Source: Nemertoderma westbladi
Lineage: Eukaryota > Xenacoelomorpha > Nemertodermatida > Nemertodermatidae
Length of the DNA stretch: 64,000 nucleotides
Assembly: GCA_032718475.1 (NCBI GenBank)
Contig: JAUCBJ010006969.1
Location: forward strand, 18,262-82,261
Reading direction: 5' to 3'
Below the pieces are notes generated by a model. The model was not told where the DNA came from and did not search any database. It was given only the letters and a program-made list of their open reading frames with translations. How positions within the stretch are numbered: the first letter of the stretch is position 1; the number at the start of each line of letters is the position of its first letter. Both the position numbers and the translations under genes were made by a program. Positions 58,666 to 64,000 of this stretch are shown here, piece by piece.

Positions 58666-59912
58666 GACCTTTAGCAGTTTAACCTGCCAAAATTTATATG
58701 TCTTTTAGTTAATTAAAACACCTTTAGCATACGACAATATTTTATGCTAATAAACAAAACATTACCCGAAGTCAGCCCATGCGCGATCATTCACCCGATG
58801 GATCTACACCCGGGAGGCTGAATTCGGCTGCTTAAATTTTATTATTGCAGTGTAAGGTTGCAGTGTAAACTTACTGTATTATTCGATTGATCGTTATTAA
58901 TTAATTTCTGACAGATATTATTGGCTTTCGGGAAATATTAACAGTTCCTTTAGGACGTGGCGCTCTATCTATTTAAACAGAACTAGGACTTATACTAAAC
59001 GCAACGATACTGCTTATGATTAAAGTATAAGGCGCATTCTTTAGGAAATGCTTTGTTACCAATCACAATCATGCACACTATTCTGCCGACCGTCAGTAAA
59101 TTTGATCACACATAAAGAGAGCAGCAATTGACTCATGTAGGGTCTGCTAAATAACATTAGATTTAATACACACCACATTAATATAAATCGCAATTGTTAT
59201 ATATAGCCTGTCTCTCTAACCTGTAGTGTATCAAGAAAATTGGGAAATTTGGGTGATTTATCCGTATTCTCCAAAGGGCAATATTTCATCAACAAATAGA
59301 TACAATTAATAACTGACGGTAAATAACAGTACAAACAATATGATTAGCTGATTAGTTGATTGAGTTAGATTGAGTTAGATAACAGTTTATACTTTCGATA
59401 ATTTAAGCAGTTTTACTAGAGTTCTTCCCAAAAAGCCGGTGTTATGGCGAAAATGGGAACACAACAACAGAATCATATAAAATCATATGACTACTTGACT
59501 ATACGAGGATACCAACTACCCTTATTCCCCGAAGCTCCCGTCCAACACAGAGGATGAGCAGTGAGATAGGAAATTCAGTTCAGTAGCTCTGGGATAGGTC
59601 GAAATCAACGCCCACTCAAATTCTATTGGCCGATACGGACAGCAGGGCTTAGGCAACCTCCCTAGGCTGGTTGGCCGATTAAACTGAGCCCAGATACCTC
59701 CGTACAGCACATCAGCCAATAAGCTGGTAGCTTGCACTATTTTACCTATAGCTCCCTTTTAGAGTATTCTAGCGACCGGGGGGGAACTGGCCAGCAAAGG
59801 CAAACGTATCAGTTATCCCACAAAAGCTTTTACACCGCTCCCAGAAAATGGGATTTAAGTCTATAAAATATACAAAATCACAGTTTCTAAAATATAAAAA
59901 TACTCTAAACAG
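58666..59912. other. No gene seen
   Basis: AT-rich to about 59500, then a more GC-balanced 59520-59840 stretch without a convincing ORF. The last part is directly downstream of the giant minus-strand ORF. Confidence 0.5.
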
Positions 59913-62900
59913 TTAGTCTTTCTTGCGCGGACGGCGTTTACGCAGTTTTTTAAAGCTAGCAAGAGTCCTTTTCTCTTTGGGGCGAGCCACTTTACGAGGA
60001 GGGCTATAACTTCTGGGTGAAGGGTGCAATATGATTGCATCAGAAGGTATGGGATTACGATCGGTATATCCGCCGGTCGAAGTACCGGGTTGATTGACAT
60101 CAACGTCCGGGGAGAGGGGTCTAACGGCTTTGAGAGCTCGTTTCAAGACAGCCGCTCTTACGGGTCCTGTACGAGTGGTCTGCACGAGGGCCGTGGGTGG
60201 ACCATAGGTAGTTAGAAACTTCCTTGGTTTAATGGTTCTTTCCAACTCGCGTTCGCGGGCTCGATACTCGTAAGGCCGTCGATATACTTCCTGTAACTCG
60301 GGGTGTGAGTTGACAAATAAGTCTCCATAGGCAGGGTCTTGACGGATAAAGTTTATTAAGTTGTAAGAATGGATGTCACTCGGATTAATGCTCCTGAGGA
60401 ATTTGCGTACATATTTAGTTGAAATACATTCTCCAACGCGCTTCAATAGTTCATAACTTGATAGGCGTGATTTTTGCTCGACGGATGCAAACAAATAAGG
60501 ATGGAACGCATAAACTCCTTCGTAAGCGCGTCCAGGGTAATAGCGATGGCGTGAATCACAATGTAAATCAGCGTTCGCTTCCCAAGCTCTGATATAACGT
60601 AGTACAATCATTTCATCTACGCTCTCTAAATCATGATTAAAGGGACAATCAAAGCTGGCGTGTCCTTTTAATTGACAATGATGGCATTGAGTCATAAATT
60701 GGGGGCAGACAGCAAAAATGTGCAAATTATTAAGCCGACAATATGCACAATAGATTTCCATCGACGGTTGTTCGTGGAAATAGGAACAGAGATCGTTGGT
60801 GTCCATAGACGTAATATGGTCTCTCGATGCGCACAGCCGACAACGTTGTCGAGAAACATAATTGGCGTGGCGATAATCATACGCAGTAAGACACTGTGGA
60901 CCTTGATACCATTCCAATATATAGTCGCTATCGCTACTCCGAGACGTGGGGGGCTGAATCTCTTCAGATTCTAAACATATGGGTTCGTCTTCCCCTTGTA
61001 TAGTTGAGGTAGGCATGGCCGTCTCCTCAAGTGGACCTATCGTCTGAATTTCCACGACAGAATAACCTGTGGGGATCCGAGGTCTTTGGATAACCGAGGA
61101 GTGCAGGTTTATTATACAAATGTCTTTGAAAATAGCGAATCCAGCGCTATCTAACTTCTCCGCAGCCGAGTCTCTTAAGCTGAGCTTGGTCAAAGCGCGG
61201 TCTTTGAATTGGCTATCCACGTTGCGAAACGGGGTTAAAAACCGTCGGAAACATTCAAAGCGGATGAATTTATTATGTTCATCTAGCTTAGCGAGTTTGG
61301 TCCCAAGGATTAATGGATGGGCGCGTATAGTACGACTGCACACATCGGCTAGCCAACCGGAAAGTGCGGTGTTTTCGAAGATCGTGTAGATAGCTAAGGA
61401 GGGACGGAGTGGAACACTCATGAAGCTATACACGGCGCCAGGTGCGGTCAACGGTCCGTCAAAGTATAATCGAGAATAATGGTCTCCGTATACTTGTTGA
61501 TAGTTGATGGGATTTCCGACCTTGAAATTCCACCCGTATTCCTGAAAGGCAAGATGTCCGATGGAAGTTCGTTGCACCTTTGTAATGTTGCTAGACGCAT
61601 TAGCATACATGGTGCGAAAGAAACCTCGGCCTTCGGCCCAAGGAGCTATCAGCTGAGTATCCACGAAAGGATAGGGGATATTCTCCATATTCCGAAAGTC
61701 GTTTTGGAGATCTCCGTAAACAGCTGAGCCGATTTTAATGATTCTTTCGTTGAATAACATCTCGAGAACGGGCTGGGGTAACATCGATCCATCGATACCC
61801 ATGGCCGGTTTGCGTTCGGTGTCAATGACGTAACGCTGCGCGAGTTCGAATTGTCCATGTCGGAGATTCTTTTGCGTTTCGGTGAGAGTTTCAAAGGAAT
61901 AATCGATCACGTCGGAACACGCTCGCGTAAACACGTGAGTGGAACCAGCTAATCCGCGTATGTGTATCATGCGCGTAGTTCCTAATTCTCCGATTGGAAC
62001 GCTACCTTCGTTATCGTAAGTAACAACGCCATACATCTCAATGATATTAAGAGTTTCATTCCACTCTTTGGTGGCGTTCTCGAGGGTCATCCCTACCGGA
62101 TGCCACAAGGTGGCGCATTGATTAGCGTCAGGGAGATCACTATACTTCATGTATCGAGTGGTATACGTCTCCACATTTCCATATCTTTGTATTTTCTCCT
62201 CCTCGAATAATACGTCTAGATTCCAATGGACTAATCGAGTTTTAATAAATCCATCGAGATTATAAGGAGGTTCTGTATCCTTCTCTATTCGAGAAACGTT
62301 ATATGGTTTTCGAAATGAGTTTACCTTTACTAACTGATCCAGATGTTTTTGCAATTGTTCGAGTTCTACAATGTCCAGAGGATTTATTAGTGGTAGAAAC
62401 TTTAAATTGTGCGTCGGATCTTCTGGTTTTACCATATAATATTGAGTCAGATTAACGTAATAAGGGTGGTCTTTAATTCCATAAAAAGAGTTCTGTAAAG
62501 GTCTAGCGCGTAGGTTGACATCGTGTACCATACGACGGACAAGATCCGCTCGATTGTCCGGAGGTTCAACGAGTATACCGTCAACTCGAGCGGCCTCGAT
62601 TGGCGGACGCTGTAACATAGGAGCGTCAGCGATAAGATTTTGCGATCTTATGCTGATATCAACCGGTTGGGGTTGTATCTTTGCGAAAAGTTTGTCGCCG
62701 AAATGAGGAACCATCGAGGGATGACGGACGGTTTTAGAGTAGAGATCGGTTATGAGTATCTGCGCTTCGGGTTGGGCTAAAGCGGCTTCTTCTCTCTCAT
62801 CCATTTCCGTATGTTTCTCCTCTAGTTGATTTTCCTCCGCTTGTTTCTGTAAGCGTTCTTCTAGAAACTCCTGTAGAGAATACGTACGTCCAAGCTCGAT

Positions 62901-64000
62901 GTCCTCTTCGAGGTTTTGGATTTCTCTATCAAACTGCGGCAAGGCTAACTCTTTAACCGATTGGACCTGCTGCTGTAATTTACGTTTCTCTAGAAAATCC
63001 TGGGTTCCCTTTCCAATTTTCTGTCGGATGGCGTCTAGAGCGTTTCTGATGACACTCTCCTCGACTTCCGTGGCAGGTTGTATCGGAGTTAATCCTGGCC
63101 GATTGTAAGGATTAAATGGCGATGTTAGATGCCCGCGTCCCAATCCGGTTAAATAGGATGGTCGAATATCTAACGAACCTACCGCTGGAACCCCACCGAT
63201 TAACTGCTCGGGTAACACCAAATCTTTGAACAGTGAGTATAACTCGGGAGGATCAGTGATACTGTTAGGATCAAGAGTTTGAGGTCTCACGGGGAAATGG
63301 GGAGGCCTGACCGAGTATTCCGGAACTCTGATCATGGGTTTATTTAGCGATCGTTTTAGACGGGCGATCGTAGGTGATACGTCGAACAGGTTTCGCTCGA
63401 AACTCCCGTAAGTATAACGCGTAAAACTGTGTTTAGCACAACGTCTCCGCGGATGTTTATGTCTTTCCGTTTGCTGGTTAGGTCTAGGACATGAGTCACA
63501 ATAATACCAAAGACGTACGTCCTGCAGAGGAAACGCGGGTGATCGTTCTCCAGTTTTGCAATACTCTTCCATTTGTTCAAAGCTGTCCGGGACAACAGGT
63601 AGTGGACGATCTGCGGTAAGATACATCATGGTGAAATAGAGTCGTTTGAGTTCTACCATGGGATCGTGATGTATACCTTGAGGATATCGAGTCTCTAGGT
63701 TCTGTTGACTGGCAATATTGAGATAGGTTTCTCTCAAAAATTCCAAGTAGTCGTTGAAGTTGATACGCTTATCGGGTTCTTCAACGTTTTCTCTGTCGAG
63801 TAGGTTGCGAATAGAGTTCTCGTGTTCTATTCTCGGTTTATCATTACGATTCCGCTGGGCATGATATTTAAATAAAACCATTTCCCTTTCGGTGTCTACA
63901 TCTTCCGTATCATGTAAATCGGTAGGATGGCCGGTAGTTAAGAAGTCCATATACGTACCATTACGATTCGTATAGCGAGCGGTGAATTTTCTATAGTCCA
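59913..64000 (-). CDS. Giant intronless ORF with zinc-knuckle cluster, family unknown, 5' end open
   Basis: The frame is open from the window edge to TAA at 59913-59915. The first ATG in view is at 63950 (1345 residues), but 16 more codons upstream are also open, so the true start may lie outside. Visible features: a possible Cys/His zinc site near residues 148-180 (WYYCDSC then RRRCAKH); a charged, probable coiled coil near residues 320-390 rich in Glu, Gln, Arg and Leu; a long central region without motifs I know; and three Cys/His groups near residues 1038-1101, the last a perfect CX2CX4HX4C retroviral-type knuckle (CHHCQLKGHASFDC) and the one before it close to it (CAYC-x5-H-x4-C). The C-terminus is strongly basic (KKLRKRRPRKKD). 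Knuckles plus a basic tail suggest a nucleic-acid-binding structural (Gag- or capsid-like) protein of a mobile element or endogenised virus. No protease, RT, integrase, polymerase or helicase motif is seen. I cannot assign a family. Confidence 0.6.
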   Translation of the reverse strand, partial: DYRKFTARYTNRNGTYMDFLTTGHPTDLHDTEDVDTEREMVLFKYHAQRNRNDKPRIEHENSIRNLLDRENVEEPDKRINFNDYLEFLRETYLNIASQQNLETRYPQGIHHDPMVELKRLYFTMMYLTADRPLPVVPDSFEQMEEYCKTGERSPAFPLQDVRLWYYCDSCPRPNQQTERHKHPRRRCAKHSFTRYTYGSFERNLFDVSPTIARLKRSLNKPMIRVPEYSVRPPHFPVRPQTLDPNSITDPPELYSLFKDLVLPEQLIGGVPAVGSLDIRPSYLTGLGRGHLTSPFNPYNRPGLTPIQPATEVEESVIRNALDAIRQKIGKGTQDFLEKRKLQQQVQSVKELALPQFDREIQNLEEDIELGRTYSLQEFLEERLQKQAEENQLEEKHTEMDEREEAALAQPEAQILITDLYSKTVRHPSMVPHFGDKLFAKIQPQPVDISIRSQNLIADAPMLQRPPIEAARVDGILVEPPDNRADLVRRMVHDVNLRARPLQNSFYGIKDHPYYVNLTQYYMVKPEDPTHNLKFLPLINPLDIVELEQLQKHLDQLVKVNSFRKPYNVSRIEKDTEPPYNLDGFIKTRLVHWNLDVLFEEEKIQRYGNVETYTTRYMKYSDLPDANQCATLWHPVGMTLENATKEWNETLNIIEMYGVVTYDNEGSVPIGELGTTRMIHIRGLAGSTHVFTRACSDVIDYSFETLTETQKNLRHGQFELAQRYVIDTERKPAMGIDGSMLPQPVLEMLFNERIIKIGSAVYGDLQNDFRNMENIPYPFVDTQLIAPWAEGRGFFRTMYANASSNITKVQRTSIGHLAFQEYGWNFKVGNPINYQQVYGDHYSRLYFDGPLTAPGAVYSFMSVPLRPSLAIYTIFENTALSGWLADVCSRTIRAHPLILGTKLAKLDEHNKFIRFECFRRFLTPFRNVDSQFKDRALTKLSLRDSAAEKLDSAGFAIFKDICIINLHSSVIQRPRIPTGYSVVEIQTIGPLEETAMPTSTIQGEDEPICLESEEIQPPTSRSSDSDYILEWYQGPQCLTAYDYRHANYVSRQRCRLCASRDHITSMDTNDLCSYFHEQPSMEIYCAYCRLNNLHIFAVCPQFMTQCHHCQLKGHASFDCPFNHDLESVDEMIVLRYIRAWEANADLHCDSRHRYYPGRAYEGVYAFHPYLFASVEQKSRLSSYELLKRVGECISTKYVRKFLRSINPSDIHSYNLINFIRQDPAYGDLFVNSHPELQEVYRRPYEYRARERELERTIKPRKFLTTYGPPTALVQTTRTGPVRAAVLKRALKAVRPLSPDVDVNQPGTSTGGYTDRNPIPSDAIILHPSPRSYSPPRKVARPKEKRTLASFKKLRKRRPRKKD

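Overview
The window is nuclear DNA from an animal, probably a marine invertebrate. The evidence is metazoan genes with canonical GT-AG introns (Sidekick, seipin, TSEN2, an SLC9B exchanger, a sperm microtubule inner protein and a vinculin-like tail), an AT-rich intergenic background, and very many transposable elements and satellites. The short palindromes TAGGCCTA and TACCGGTA recur all along the window. I cannot name the species from sequence alone.

Layout. 1-6558: a defective but young Ty3/gypsy LTR retrotransposon whose LTRs carry a 42-bp minisatellite (about 37 copies on the left, running off the window edge, and about 8 on the right). 6559-10645: gene-free, with a G-rich stretch, a poly-G run and a small inverted-repeat element. 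10646-18517 (minus): a complete Sidekick adhesion-receptor gene (6 Ig, 13 FNIII, one membrane span, PDZ-binding end) in only four coding exons. 18518-25887: nested repeats, including a hAT-like element, an inverted-repeat element, a TIR element with a broken PHD-like finger, and a ~52-bp minisatellite. 25888-39880: a ~14-kb satellite built from 69-bp and 49-bp versions of one unit. 39885-45288: transposon debris, a single-exon SPMIP1-like gene (minus) and a ~1-kb near-perfect foldback element. 45289-56371: a gene-rich stretch with seipin (+), TSEN2 (+), the last exons of a vinculin-like gene (-) and an SLC9B/NHA2-type exchanger (+), interrupted by two related minisatellite elements and a decayed LINE. 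56372-58700: a tetranucleotide microsatellite, a Foldback-type element with 9-bp target duplication, and a LINE 3' end. 59913-64000 (minus): a giant intronless ORF of at least 1345 codons with a zinc-knuckle cluster that I cannot assign to a known family.

How the genes relate. They look like unrelated housekeeping and cell-biological genes (adhesion, lipid droplets, tRNA splicing, sperm axoneme, ion exchange), not a pathway or cluster. Shared features are more telling: four of the six cellular genes have a single coding exon and Sidekick has only three introns, so the locus is intron-poor, while the vinculin-like gene is cut into exons of 52-119 bp. Much of the remaining sequence is inverted-repeat elements and tandem arrays, several still flanked by recognisable target-site duplications.
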